A DNA stretch of 44,270 nt from NCBI GenBank assembly GCA_019311105.1, contig JAFDDA010000015.1, positions 1 through 44,270 on the forward strand, in the 5' to 3' direction. This DNA comes from Deltaproteobacteria bacterium. GTDB lineage: Bacteria; Myxococcota_A; UBA9160; JAFDDA01. How positions within the stretch are numbered: position 1 is the stretch's first letter; each line of letters begins with the position of its first letter. Of the stretch, positions 35,605-43,674 are shown piece by piece. Both the position numbers and the translations under genes were made by a program. Under the pieces are notes generated by a model. The model ran no database searches. It saw nothing but the letters and a program-made list of their open reading frames with translations, and was not told the DNA's origin.

Positions 35605-36916
35605 GCGCCTTGACGGCGTAGTCCGACACCAGACACAGCCAGATGTCGACGACCGACGGGGTGAAGAACGTCTGCAGCGTGAACGCGCTGCCCAGGCGGA
35701 ACACGAACAACCCGGTCAGGATCGCGACGAGCGGGAAACGCGTGTCACCGGCGCCGCGCAGGGCACCGCCCAGTGCGAACTCCACCGCCATCAGCGGCTG
35801 CACCGCGCCGAGGATGTAAATGAAGCTCACAGTGAGGTCGACGGTGGCCTGGCCGGCCGCGCCGAACTGCCCGGCGAGGAACCGTGCGTTCACGATGATC
35901 AGCAGCCCGACGCAACCCATCACGATCATGGCGCCGAGGTTCGAACGCCAACCGAAACGCGCGGCCTCGGCCGGGCGATCCGCGCCGAGGTATTGGCCCA
36001 CCAGCGTCGATGCCGCGGTCGAGAAACCGATCCCGGGCACGAACGAGAAGGACAGGATACGCACACCGATCAGGTAGGCCGAGACGGCCTCGGTGCCGTA
36101 GCCGGCGATGAGGCGCAGGAAGAGGATGAGGCCCATCTGCCAGATCGTCTGCTCGATCGCCGTCGGCAGGCCGATGCGGAGGATGCGGCGGGCGCGTTCG
36201 GTGTCGAAGCCGTCGAGCCAGGCGTGGCGTGGGATCACGAGTGTGTTGCGCCACCAGAGGAACGAGATCACGGCGGTCCCGGCCGTCAGGGCGATGCCCG
36301 AGCCGAGCGCAGAGCCTTCGAGGCCGAGTTCCGGCATCCCGAACGCGCCGAACACCAGCCCGTAGTTCAGGATCACGTTCAACACGTTGACGAGGGCACC
36401 GATCCAGAGCGGCGTACGCACGTCGCCTGCACCGCGCAGGCCGCTTGCAATGACCAGCCCGACCGCGAAGGGAGGATTGAACGCGAACAGGATCTGCACA
36501 TAGCGGGCCGCCGGGCCGGCGACCTCGGGCTCCACACCAAAGACGCTCACCACCACGTCGGCCAGGGGGATCACGATCAGGGTCGCCGCGCCCACGGCCA
36601 TGCCCAGTGCGCACGAGAGTCGGAGGACGCGGTCGGCCTCGCGCATCTGGCCGCCACCGCAGGCCCGGGCGACGAGTGCCACCGTGCCCGTGGTGACCGA
36701 CGACATCACGGCGAACAGCGCGAAGTGGAGTTGGTGGGCGACCCCCGCCGCGGCCAGCGGCTCGGCGCCCAGTTGACCGACGATCAGGAAGTCCACGATC
36801 CCAACGCTCGAGTTGAGCGCCATGGCGAGCATCGTCGGCCAGGCGAGGGGCCACACGCGCTCGGCGGTGGGCTGGGGGAGAGCCTCGGTGTCTTCGAGAT
36901 CTTCGGGCTCGTTCAC
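35552..36916 (-). CDS. MATE-family efflux transporter
   Basis: A 454-aa exporter with about twelve transmembrane helices in two MatE repeats (VWPLAWPTMLAMALNSSVGI and IGLPTAIEQTIWQMGLILF start the halves). It also has VDFLIVGQLGAEPLAAAGVA, ASGLRGAGDVRTPLWIG and GFSTAASTLVGQYLGA. MATE proteins export cationic drugs or metabolites using Na+ or H+ gradients. The GTG start overlaps the GMC oxidoreductase stop (GTGA). It is the distal gene of the PLP enzyme-Tat subunit-GMC-MATE operon, so it may export the product or substrate of those enzymes (inference). Confidence 0.93.
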   Translation of the reverse strand: MNEPEDLEDTEALPQPTAERVWPLAWPTMLAMALNSSVGIVDFLIVGQLGAEPLAAAGVAHQLHFALFAVMSSVTTGTVALVARACGGGQMREADRVLRLSCALGMAVGAATLIVIPLADVVVSVFGVEPEVAGPAARYVQILFAFNPPFAVGLVIASGLRGAGDVRTPLWIGALVNVLNVILNYGLVFGAFGMPELGLEGSALGSGIALTAGTAVISFLWWRNTLVIPRHAWLDGFDTERARRILRIGLPTAIEQTIWQMGLILFLRLIAGYGTEAVSAYLIGVRILSFSFVPGIGFSTAASTLVGQYLGADRPAEAARFGWRSNLGAMIVMGCVGLLIIVNARFLAGQFGAAGQATVDLTVSFIYILGAVQPLMAVEFALGGALRGAGDTRFPLVAILTGLFVFRLGSAFTLQTFFTPSVVDIWLCLVSDYAVKALMLAWRFGSGRWQRVRV

Positions 36917-38457
36917 GCGCTCGGTCCCAGCTCGTCCCAGCGGTCGAGGATGTGGCGCGCGGTGCGGTCCGCCAGGGCGGCCGTCGTGATCTGGGGCGGC
37001 GCCCCGAGGGAGGTCGGGAAGACGCTCATGTCGGCGACGAAGAGCCCGGGCACGTCGTGGCTTTCGCCGAAGGCATTCACCACCGAGGTCGCGGGGTCAC
37101 CGCCCATGCGACAGGTCGACTGCGGATGGGTCGAGGCCACAGGGATCTCGCCGAGCTTCACGCCGCGGCGTGTGATCTCTGCGAGGTCGTCGCCCGGGGC
37201 GAGCACGAGCGGTTCGTCGTGGTACGGGATCAGGACCTCCCGTGCCCCTGCAGCGTGCAAGACCTCCACGCAGTGGACGAGCCCCTCGGCAAGTTGCAGC
37301 GCGTCGTTGGGCTCGAGGGCGTAGCGGATCGTCGGCTTCGAGAGCGACTTGCCGGGCTCCACGCTGCCCGCGCTCGCATCATGCAGGAGCGCCAGCAGTC
37401 CCACGGTCCGCGAGTAGCTGCGCATCCGTTCATAGTGCGCGCGGCCGAAGCCCGGCATGTTCGCCGAGGTCAGGATCGGGAAGCCCGTGATCGGCATCAG
37501 CACGTAGCCGCGGTGCGGGTCGCGTTCGAGATCGATGAACTCGTCGATGTAGTAGCTCTGCGGGATCCCGCGGTAGGGGTGGATCTCGTCGTCGAAGACC
37601 CCGGCGGCCATGATCGAGGGGTGCAGGTGGAGGTTCTTCCCGACCTGGCCACTCGAGTTGGCGATTCCACTGCGCAGCAGGAGGTCCGGGCTCGCGACGG
37701 CGCCCGCGGCGAGCACGACGACCCGCGCTTCGACCTCGAGGGTGCCGTGGGCCCGCCCCGCGGCGTCGACCGCGTGGCCGAGCACCCGGTGCGCCTGCCC
37801 GCCCGAGACTTCGATGCGCTCCGCGCGGGCGCTCGCGTAGAGGCGCGCCCCGGCGGCCTCAGCGGTCGGCACGTAAGTCACGAGCATGGACTGCTTCGCG
37901 TCGTAGGAGCAGCCGAGGATGCAGTAGCCGGCCTGGACGCAGTTCTCGCGGTTGTGGTTCGTCACGAAGCCCGAATAGCCGAGCGCCTCGCTGCCCTTCC
38001 GGATCAGCCGGTTCGGCGTGTTCACCTCGTGTTCGAGGATCGGCTTGACCTTGAGGCTGGCTTCGACCCGCGCGAAGGAGCCTGCCATGGCCGCGTCGCT
38101 CAGCTCGGGGAGGCCATGCTCCGTCCGCCACATCTCGAGAATCGCCGGTGGCGTGCGGAACGCATAACAGAGATTGTGGACCGTCGAGCCGCCGACGTTT
38201 CGGCCCTGCAGCACGATCACGCCGCCGTCGGCGGTCTGACGCATGCCCGCCTCTTCGAACAGGCGCGGCAGCATCTCTTCTTCACGCTGTGTGAAGTTGC
38301 GGCTCGTCCAATGGTGGCCCTGTTCGAGGACGACCACCGACAGTCCGGCTGCGGCGAGCTCGGCCGCGGCCACGGCACCGCCGCCGCCCGAACCGATGAC
38401 GCACACGTCGGCGCGCTCGCGCAGGTCGCCGCCGCGCTCGAAGAGATCGATGCTCAT
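36913..38457 (-). CDS. GMC-family FAD-dependent oxidoreductase
   Basis: A 514-aa glucose-methanol-choline family dehydrogenase/oxidase. The FAD ADP-binding loop is CVIGSGGGGAVAAAELAAAG with VVVLEQG. GRNVGGSTVHN forms the flavin-attachment region, and the C-terminal active-site block has STHPQSTCRMGG and GLFVADMSVFPTSLGAPPQI, including the catalytic His. The start is the ATG overlapping the upstream stop (ATGA); the longer open frame lacks GMC homology. The gene directly before it encodes a Tat-type small subunit, the arrangement known for membrane-bound gluconate/alcohol dehydrogenase complexes. The substrate is probably an alcohol or sterol; not resolvable. Confidence 0.92.
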   Translation of the reverse strand: MSIDLFERGGDLRERADVCVIGSGGGGAVAAAELAAAGLSVVVLEQGHHWTSRNFTQREEEMLPRLFEEAGMRQTADGGVIVLQGRNVGGSTVHNLCYAFRTPPAILEMWRTEHGLPELSDAAMAGSFARVEASLKVKPILEHEVNTPNRLIRKGSEALGYSGFVTNHNRENCVQAGYCILGCSYDAKQSMLVTYVPTAEAAGARLYASARAERIEVSGGQAHRVLGHAVDAAGRAHGTLEVEARVVVLAAGAVASPDLLLRSGIANSSGQVGKNLHLHPSIMAAGVFDDEIHPYRGIPQSYYIDEFIDLERDPHRGYVLMPITGFPILTSANMPGFGRAHYERMRSYSRTVGLLALLHDASAGSVEPGKSLSKPTIRYALEPNDALQLAEGLVHCVEVLHAAGAREVLIPYHDEPLVLAPGDDLAEITRRGVKLGEIPVASTHPQSTCRMGGDPATSVVNAFGESHDVPGLFVADMSVFPTSLGAPPQITTAALADRTARHILDRWDELGPSA

Positions 38458-39002
38458 GCCCGCGCCTCGGGTTCGAGGAGCGGCCCCTGGTAGCCGATCA
38501 GCGGCCAGGTCTCCTCCTGCGACCACCAGCCGAGGAGCGCGAGGTTTCGCAGCGCGAAGAAGGCCGTGCGTCGCACGGCGAAGCGACTCTCCATCCAGCC
38601 GGTGAGGCTCGCATCTTGCTCGGCGGGGTCGAGGTCGCTGAAGCGACGGAAGCGCAGCTCGAAGAAGAAGGGCCACCACTCGAACAGGCGCAGGGCGAGA
38701 GGCAGAAGCTCCGTCACTTCGGGCGCCAGTTCGGAACAGGTGCGGTCGATGACTTCGAGGGCCCGTGTTTCACCGAAGAGCGGGGCCTCCGGAACACCGG
38801 TGTAGACCATGCGTGTGGCGACGGCCTCGAGCACCACGCGGTCGGAGTCGGAGAAGAATGCCGCTCGGGTCCCGGCTGCTTCGGGCAGCTGCGTGGCGCC
38901 TGCCGGCAATGCGCGCAGCCCGGCGATCGTCGAAAGGCCGGCGGTGGCCCCGAGCTTGAGCGACAGCGTGAGGAAGCCTCGCCGGTGGGTCCGGAGCGGC
39001 AT
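38454..39002 (-). CDS. Tat-exported small subunit (gluconate 2-dehydrogenase subunit 3-like)
   Basis: A 182-aa protein with a twin-arginine signal (THRRGFLTLSLKLGATAGLS) followed by a helical domain. Its FFSDSDRVVLEAVATRMVYT block resembles the DxxxLxAxxxRxxP pattern of the gluconate 2-dehydrogenase subunit 3 family. The ending, RRTAFFALRNLALLGWWSQEETW followed by IGYQGP, is also typical. These subunits travel through the Tat system with a GMC catalytic subunit that lacks its own signal; the adjacent, overlapping GMC gene fits. The gene starts three bases after the PLP-enzyme stop. Confidence 0.82.
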   Translation of the reverse strand: MPLRTHRRGFLTLSLKLGATAGLSTIAGLRALPAGATQLPEAAGTRAAFFSDSDRVVLEAVATRMVYTGVPEAPLFGETRALEVIDRTCSELAPEVTELLPLALRLFEWWPFFFELRFRRFSDLDPAEQDASLTGWMESRFAVRRTAFFALRNLALLGWWSQEETWPLIGYQGPLLEPEARA

Positions 39003-39005
39003 GGC

Positions 39006-40076
39006 CTAGCGACCTCCGTCGAAGAACCGCTGGAACGCCGCCGGGAGCTGCGAAGGCTCCGGCAGGGGCGCGAGCGCGGCCGCTACGTCGACCCCATTGA
39101 AGGTGTTCCAGAAGAGCGTCGGTCCGTCGAGGATGCCACGCTGCGCCGCATCGCGCAGGGCTGCGAGGGCCTTTCCGGTGTAGGTGGTCTCGAGCGTGAG
39201 GCCGAGTTCGCCCGCCAACGCGACGGCCTCCTCCCCAGCGGGTGACGGCGCGCCGTAGCCCTCACCGAGCTGGTCGGTGACCCGATCGAAGTCACCCGTT
39301 CCGATCCGAAACGCCGGCGCGTCCGGCGCGTGGCGCCGGAGATGGCGCAAGGTCGAGTTCGCCATGTGTGCGAGGCGTCGTGGCGACGGCGGCAGGATGT
39401 CCGTGACCAAGACTCCGACCACGCGCGTCGCGAGGCCGGCGAGGGCAAAACCGACCGCGAGGCCGGCGAGGGTGCCGCCCGTGCCGATCGGCACGAACAC
39501 CTGGCGCGGCTCGGGGAGTTCGCCGGCCCGCACCTGCTCGGCGATCTCGAGCCCGGCCGACACGAAGCCGAGGTTTCCGCGTGCCGAGCTGCCGCCCGTC
39601 GGCACCAGGCGTGGGCGGTCACCGGCCAACCGCGACGCGACGAGTTCGAGGATGCCTTGGCGTACCGCGCCCGCGACGCTCCCGCCGGAGCGGAGCTTCG
39701 CGCCCGAGGCGTGGAGTAGCAGGAGCTGGTGCCGCACGGCCTCAGTCACGGGCTGATCCACCAACAACAACGTCGTCGCGAGCCCCGCTTCGCGAGCGAG
39801 CACGGCGGTGGCAAGGCCGTGGTTCGTCCCGATGCCGCCGCTCGTCACCAGCCGGCGCGAACCGCGCGCCCTCGCATCCCCGATCAGGAACTCGAGCTTG
39901 CGCGGCTTGTTCCCGCCATAGGCTGCTGTCGAGTGTTCGTCGTGTTTGACCCAGAGATCCGGGACGCCCGGAAGGGCCAGCGGGCCGACGGGGGTCGGCC
40001 CGGAGAGCAGGGCGTGGTGCGGGAGGCGCTCGGCCAGGCCCGGAAAACGGCGAAAGAGGGGGAGCCCGGCGGCCAT
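39006..40076 (-). CDS. PLP-dependent enzyme of the D-cysteine desulfhydrase/ACC deaminase family
   Basis: A 356-aa fold type II PLP enzyme. The PLP lysine is expected at Lys57 in YGGNKPRKLEFL, and the phosphate loop is PIGTGGTLAGLAVG. The substrate loop reads GGIGTNHGLATA rather than the GGxQSNHxR typical of D-cysteine desulfhydrase and ACC deaminase, so activity may differ. TLFWNTFNGVD near the end is usual. Possible reactions include beta-elimination from D-amino acids. It is the promoter-proximal gene of the operon with the Tat subunit, GMC and MATE genes, and is divergent from the aldehyde dehydrogenase gene. Confidence 0.85.
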   Translation of the reverse strand: MAAGLPLFRRFPGLAERLPHHALLSGPTPVGPLALPGVPDLWVKHDEHSTAAYGGNKPRKLEFLIGDARARGSRRLVTSGGIGTNHGLATAVLAREAGLATTLLLVDQPVTEAVRHQLLLLHASGAKLRSGGSVAGAVRQGILELVASRLAGDRPRLVPTGGSSARGNLGFVSAGLEIAEQVRAGELPEPRQVFVPIGTGGTLAGLAVGFALAGLATRVVGVLVTDILPPSPRRLAHMANSTLRHLRRHAPDAPAFRIGTGDFDRVTDQLGEGYGAPSPAGEEAVALAGELGLTLETTYTGKALAALRDAAQRGILDGPTLFWNTFNGVDVAAALAPLPEPSQLPAAFQRFFDGGR

Positions 40077-40082
40077 GGCCCC

Positions 40083-40088
40083 ATCCTA
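40083..40088 (-). promoter_or_regulatory. Possible -10 box (TAGGAT) giving a leaderless PLP-enzyme transcript
   Basis: On the minus strand TAGGAT is followed by six bases and then the ATG, the spacing expected for transcription starting at the start codon. No convincing -35 is seen, so confidence is low. Confidence 0.3.
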
Positions 40089-40182
40089 CCGGACGCCTGC
40101 CGCCCGACGGGCGTGCTGGGGCCACAGACCCAGCCTGGGCCCAGGGTTCCGGAAATCCTCTCCCCGCCACGGTGTTTGTAAA

Positions 40183-40212
40183 TTGACATCCCCCGCGGGG
40201 CCGTCGTAGGAT
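40183..40212 (+). promoter_or_regulatory. Promoter of the aldehyde dehydrogenase gene with palindromic spacer
   Basis: A consensus TTGACA is followed after 18 bases by TAGGAT. The spacer contains the 10-bp palindrome CCCCGCGGGG (40191-40200), a possible operator. The predicted start lies about 45 bases before the ATG. Confidence 0.6.
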
Positions 40213-40264
40213 CGGACCCGCTGCCTCTGTTGGTCAGGGGTGGAAACGTGTTTCAGGAGGGCTC

Positions 40265-41797
40265 ATGGCCTGGTTGGAGGCCGTCCCGAACTCCGGGTCG
40301 GAGAGCCGCCGCTACCGGCTGAAAAACCCCGTGACGCTCGAGCCCGTGGGCGACTTCGAAGCCGCCTCGGAGCACGAGGTGCGGGCTGCGGTCGAATACG
40401 CGCGCAAGGTCCAACCGGATTGGGCGGGCCTCGGCTTCGAAGCGCGGGGCCGCTTCCTCCAGCGCGCGGTGCAGCAGCTTCTCGAACGGCAAGACGAGTT
40501 CGTTGCGACGATCGTCGCCGAGACCGGCAAGCCCACGGTCGAGGCCTTCGCCTCGGAGATCGTCACCTCGTGCGATGTCCTCACCTGGTACGCCAAGCGC
40601 GCGCACCGGATCCTCGCCGACCGCACGCTCCCGGTGCATCTGGTGAAGAACAAGAAGCTTCGCATCGCGTATCGGCCGCTCGGCGTGGTCGGGATCATCA
40701 CGCCCTGGAACTTCCCCTTCGTGCTTTCGCTCAACCCGACGGCCCAGGCCCTCATGGCCGGCAACGCGGTGATCTTGAAGCCCTCCGAAATCACCGCGTT
40801 CTCGGGCCAGCTCCTCCAGGAGTTGTTCGACGCGGCCGGGCTGCCCGAGGGCGTCTTCCAGGTCGTCACCGGCGACGGCGAGACGGGCCGCGCACTCTGC
40901 GAGGCGGGCGTCGACAAGATCTCCTTTACCGGAAGCGTGGCCACCGGGCGCAAGATCGGGGAGGCCTGCGGCCGGAACCTCATCCCCTGCACCCTCGAGC
41001 TCGGCGGCAAGGACCCGATGATCGTCTGCGCCGACGCCGACCTCGAGCGCGCTGCGAACGGGGCCGTCTTCGGGGCGTTCGCGAACTCTGGGCAGGTCTG
41101 CATCTCCACCGAGCGTGTCTACGTAGTCGACGAGGTGGCAGACGAGTTCACGCGGCGGGTCGTCGAGAAGACCGCGACGTTGCGGCAGGGCACCGGCGGC
41201 GAAGCCGACGTCGGCTCGATGATCACCCCCACGCAGCTCGAGATCGTCGAGCGACACGTCGACGACGCCGTGGCACGAGGCGCGCGCGTCCTGGCGGGCG
41301 GGCGACGCAACCCCGATTATGAGGGCTTCTTCTACGAGCCGACCGTCCTTGCGGACGTGACCCACGAGATGCAGGTCATGACCGACGAGACGTTCGGCCC
41401 CGTGCTGCCGATCATGCGGGTTCGTGACGTCGCTGAGGCCGTCGAGCGCGCCAACGCGACGCGCTACGGCCTGAACGCGAGTGTGTGGACGCGGGACCGA
41501 CGTGCCGGCGCCGAACTGGCGAAGTCGATCGAGGCGGGTGCCGTCGTGGTGAACGATTGCATGGTCACCTACGGCGTGACCGAGGCGCCCTTCGGGGGGC
41601 GCAAGGATTCCGGCGTCGGGCAGGTGAATGGCGAGATCGGGCTGCGCAGTTATTGCCACGCGCAGTCCATCCTCGTGGATCGTTTCGGCGGGAAGTCGGA
41701 AGCCAGTTGGTATCCGCATACGGAGAAGAAGCTCTCGCGGATGAAGCGCATGGTGCGTTGGGTGTGGGGGACGCCGCTCGGGCGGCTTCTCTCGTAG
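40265..41797 (+). CDS. NAD(P)-dependent aldehyde dehydrogenase
   Basis: A 510-aa aldehyde dehydrogenase of the succinate-semialdehyde/betaine-aldehyde type. Catalytic residues are Asn149 (TPWNFPF), Glu245 (LELGGKDP) and Cys279 (FANSGQVCIS); the nucleotide-binding FTGSVATGRKIG and the late DETFGPVLPIMRV and EAPFGGRKDSG are also present. Residues 480-510 form an extra basic, amphipathic tail (HTEKKLSRMKRMVRWVWGTP) that could attach it to a membrane, as in long-chain fatty aldehyde dehydrogenases. Substrate specificity is not certain. AGGAGG sits 5-10 bases before the ATG. It may share a transcript with the stress-protein gene 32 bases downstream. Confidence 0.93.
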   Translation: MAWLEAVPNSGSESRRYRLKNPVTLEPVGDFEAASEHEVRAAVEYARKVQPDWAGLGFEARGRFLQRAVQQLLERQDEFVATIVAETGKPTVEAFASEIVTSCDVLTWYAKRAHRILADRTLPVHLVKNKKLRIAYRPLGVVGIITPWNFPFVLSLNPTAQALMAGNAVILKPSEITAFSGQLLQELFDAAGLPEGVFQVVTGDGETGRALCEAGVDKISFTGSVATGRKIGEACGRNLIPCTLELGGKDPMIVCADADLERAANGAVFGAFANSGQVCISTERVYVVDEVADEFTRRVVEKTATLRQGTGGEADVGSMITPTQLEIVERHVDDAVARGARVLAGGRRNPDYEGFFYEPTVLADVTHEMQVMTDETFGPVLPIMRVRDVAEAVERANATRYGLNASVWTRDRRAGAELAKSIEAGAVVVNDCMVTYGVTEAPFGGRKDSGVGQVNGEIGLRSYCHAQSILVDRFGGKSEASWYPHTEKKLSRMKRMVRWVWGTPLGRLLS

Positions 41798-41829
41798 TAT
41801 CGGACCGGGGTAGTGAGCGCAGGGGTGCG

Positions 41830-42654
41830 ATGAACATGATCGAATCGATTCTCGTCGGGACGGACGGCAGCGCTGCAGCGGGTTCGGCAGAGGGTTTCGC
41901 GGTGAGCCTCGCGGCTCGCATGCGCGCCCGGTTATGTGGGCTCTCGGTGGTGGAGGAGCGCGCCTACCGCACGCTCGACGAGGGCCTCGGGCTGCCGCCG
42001 CGCCCGACCGAGGGCCTCGAGTCCTGGTACAAGGGCCGCGCCGACGCCGCTTGCCGCCGCTTGTCCGATCGCGCCCGCGCCGCCGGAATCGAGGTCGTGA
42101 CCGAGACGGGCACCGGCATCGCGGATGATCGGGTGGTCGAGCGGGCCCAGCAGTCGGGCCTCCTGGTGCTCGGACGCGACGGGGAACACGCCGACTTTCG
42201 AAACAACTTGATCGGTTCCGTCGTGGACGCGGTGATCCGCAAGACGAGCAAGCCGTCGGTGGTGGTCCCGGCGGGCGCCGAGTTGTCGGGCCCGATCGTG
42301 CTGGCGTTCGATGGGTCGCCAGGCTCGCGCATCGCGGCGAAGCTCGTCGTGGAACTCGCGAACCGGTTGTCCGAGCCAGTGCATGTGTTCGTGGACTCGA
42401 AGGACAAGGGTCGCGCGGCCACGCGCTTCGATGAGGTGCGACGCTTGCTCGGCGGATTGTCGGTCCCCGTGCGCGAAACCGCATCGACCCTCGGTCGCCC
42501 CGACGTGAAGATCATCGACGCCGCGCGCGAGGCGGGTGCGGGGTTGATCGTCATGGGCGCCTTCGGTCGCAGCCGCATCACGGAGTTCTTTCTCGGAAGC
42601 AATTCGGCGGCGGTCATCCGCAACTCGCCGGTTGCCGTCCTGCTCGCCCGCTAG
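41830..42654 (+). CDS. Universal stress protein with two Usp domains
   Basis: A 274-aa tandem UspA protein. The first domain starts [20 protein letters not shown] and the second [20 protein letters not shown]. The second has the ATP-binding signature [20 protein letters not shown] (G-x2-G-x9-G-[S/T]-like) followed by [13 protein letters not shown]. The first has a degenerate LVLGRDGE with [20 protein letters not shown]. Usp proteins accumulate in stress or growth arrest. The ATG was chosen at the start of domain one; the earlier open frame is inside the aldehyde dehydrogenase gene. It is followed 17 bases later by lpxD. Confidence 0.93.
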   Translation: MNMIESILVGTDGSAAAGSAEGFAVSLAARMRARLCGLSVVEERAYRTLDEGLGLPPRPTEGLESWYKGRADAACRRLSDRARAAGIEVVTETGTGIADDRVVERAQQSGLLVLGRDGEHADFRNNLIGSVVDAVIRKTSKPSVVVPAGAELSGPIVLAFDGSPGSRIAAKLVVELANRLSEPVHVFVDSKDKGRAATRFDEVRRLLGGLSVPVRETASTLGRPDVKIIDAAREAGAGLIVMGAFGRSRITEFFLGSNSAAVIRNSPVAVLLAR

Positions 42655-42671
42655 AACGCCCGGAGGCACCC

Positions 42672-43674
42672 CTGGCCAAGCCGACGCCGCTGCGCGAGAT
42701 CGCGGAACATCTGGGCCGTGAGGTCGAAGGCGATGCCGAGTATCTGATCTCCGGGGTGGCGAGCCTCGAGGACGCGGGGCCGTCGGACCTCGGGTTCGTG
42801 CGCTCCGATACCTACGCGGAAGCCCTGGCTTCCTCCCGAGCAGGCGCCGTGATCATGCCGCACGGCATGGACGCGGCGGGCCGTCCGGCGCTGCGTTCGC
42901 CCAACCCCGGCCTCGACTTCGCACGTGCGGTCGCCTTGATCGAGCCGACGCCGCGCCCCGACCCCGGCATCCACCCCGCTGCCCACGTGGCGCCCGGCGC
43001 GCGCGTGGACCCGACGGCTTCGGTGGGCCCGCGCGCCGCGGTGGGGGAGGGCGCCGAGATCGGCGCCCGCACGATCGTCCACGCGAACGCCACCGTCTAT
43101 CACGGCGCCGTCGTCGGCCAGGATTGCATGCTCCACTCAGGCTGCGTGGTGCGAGAGGGATGCCGGCTCGGTGATCGCGTGATCCTGCAACCCGGGTCCG
43201 TGATCGGAGGCGACGGTTTCGGCTATGTGCCCGACGAGCGCGGCCGGCCGGAGAAGGTCCCCCATATTGGGGGCGTCGTCGTCGAAGACGACGTGGAGGT
43301 CGGCGCGAACGCCACCATCGATCGCGGGACGCTCGGCGACACCCGGATCGGACGCGGCACCAAAATCGACAACCTCGTGCAGATTGGTCATAACTGCGAC
43401 GTCGGGGAGGATGTCTTGATCGTGGCGCAGTCGGGGCTCTCGGGAAGCACCGTCATAGGGGATGGCGCGATGTTGATGGCCCAGAGCGGCGTGACCCACG
43501 GTGCAAACGTTGGCGAGCGGGCCTTCGTCGTCCGGTTTCCCGAACACGCCCCACGCCGAGCAGAATCGGATGCTCGCCGCCCTGCGCCGGCTCCCCGGCC
43601 TCATCGTCCGGATGCGAGCGGTGGAGCGGAAGCTCGGGATCCGGGCGAAGCGCGGCGCCGACGGGGACGAGTGA
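42672..43674 (+). CDS. lpxD: UDP-3-O-acylglucosamine N-acyltransferase LpxD, with CTG start and apparent 1-nt frameshift
   Basis: LpxD adds the N-linked hydroxyacyl chain in lipid A synthesis. [20 protein letters not shown] and [19 protein letters not shown] are the uridine-binding domain, followed by left-handed-helix hexapeptide repeats. These include [20 protein letters not shown] and [12 protein letters not shown] with catalytic His240. No ATG, GTG or TTG fits the N-terminus; a CTG five bases after GGAGG does. After residue 287 (near 43530-43534) the frame loses homology, while the +1 frame gives [20 protein letters not shown] followed by [15 protein letters not shown] to TGA at 43672. 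One extra C in GTCCGG would explain this: a sequence error or a real mutation. Confidence 0.85.
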
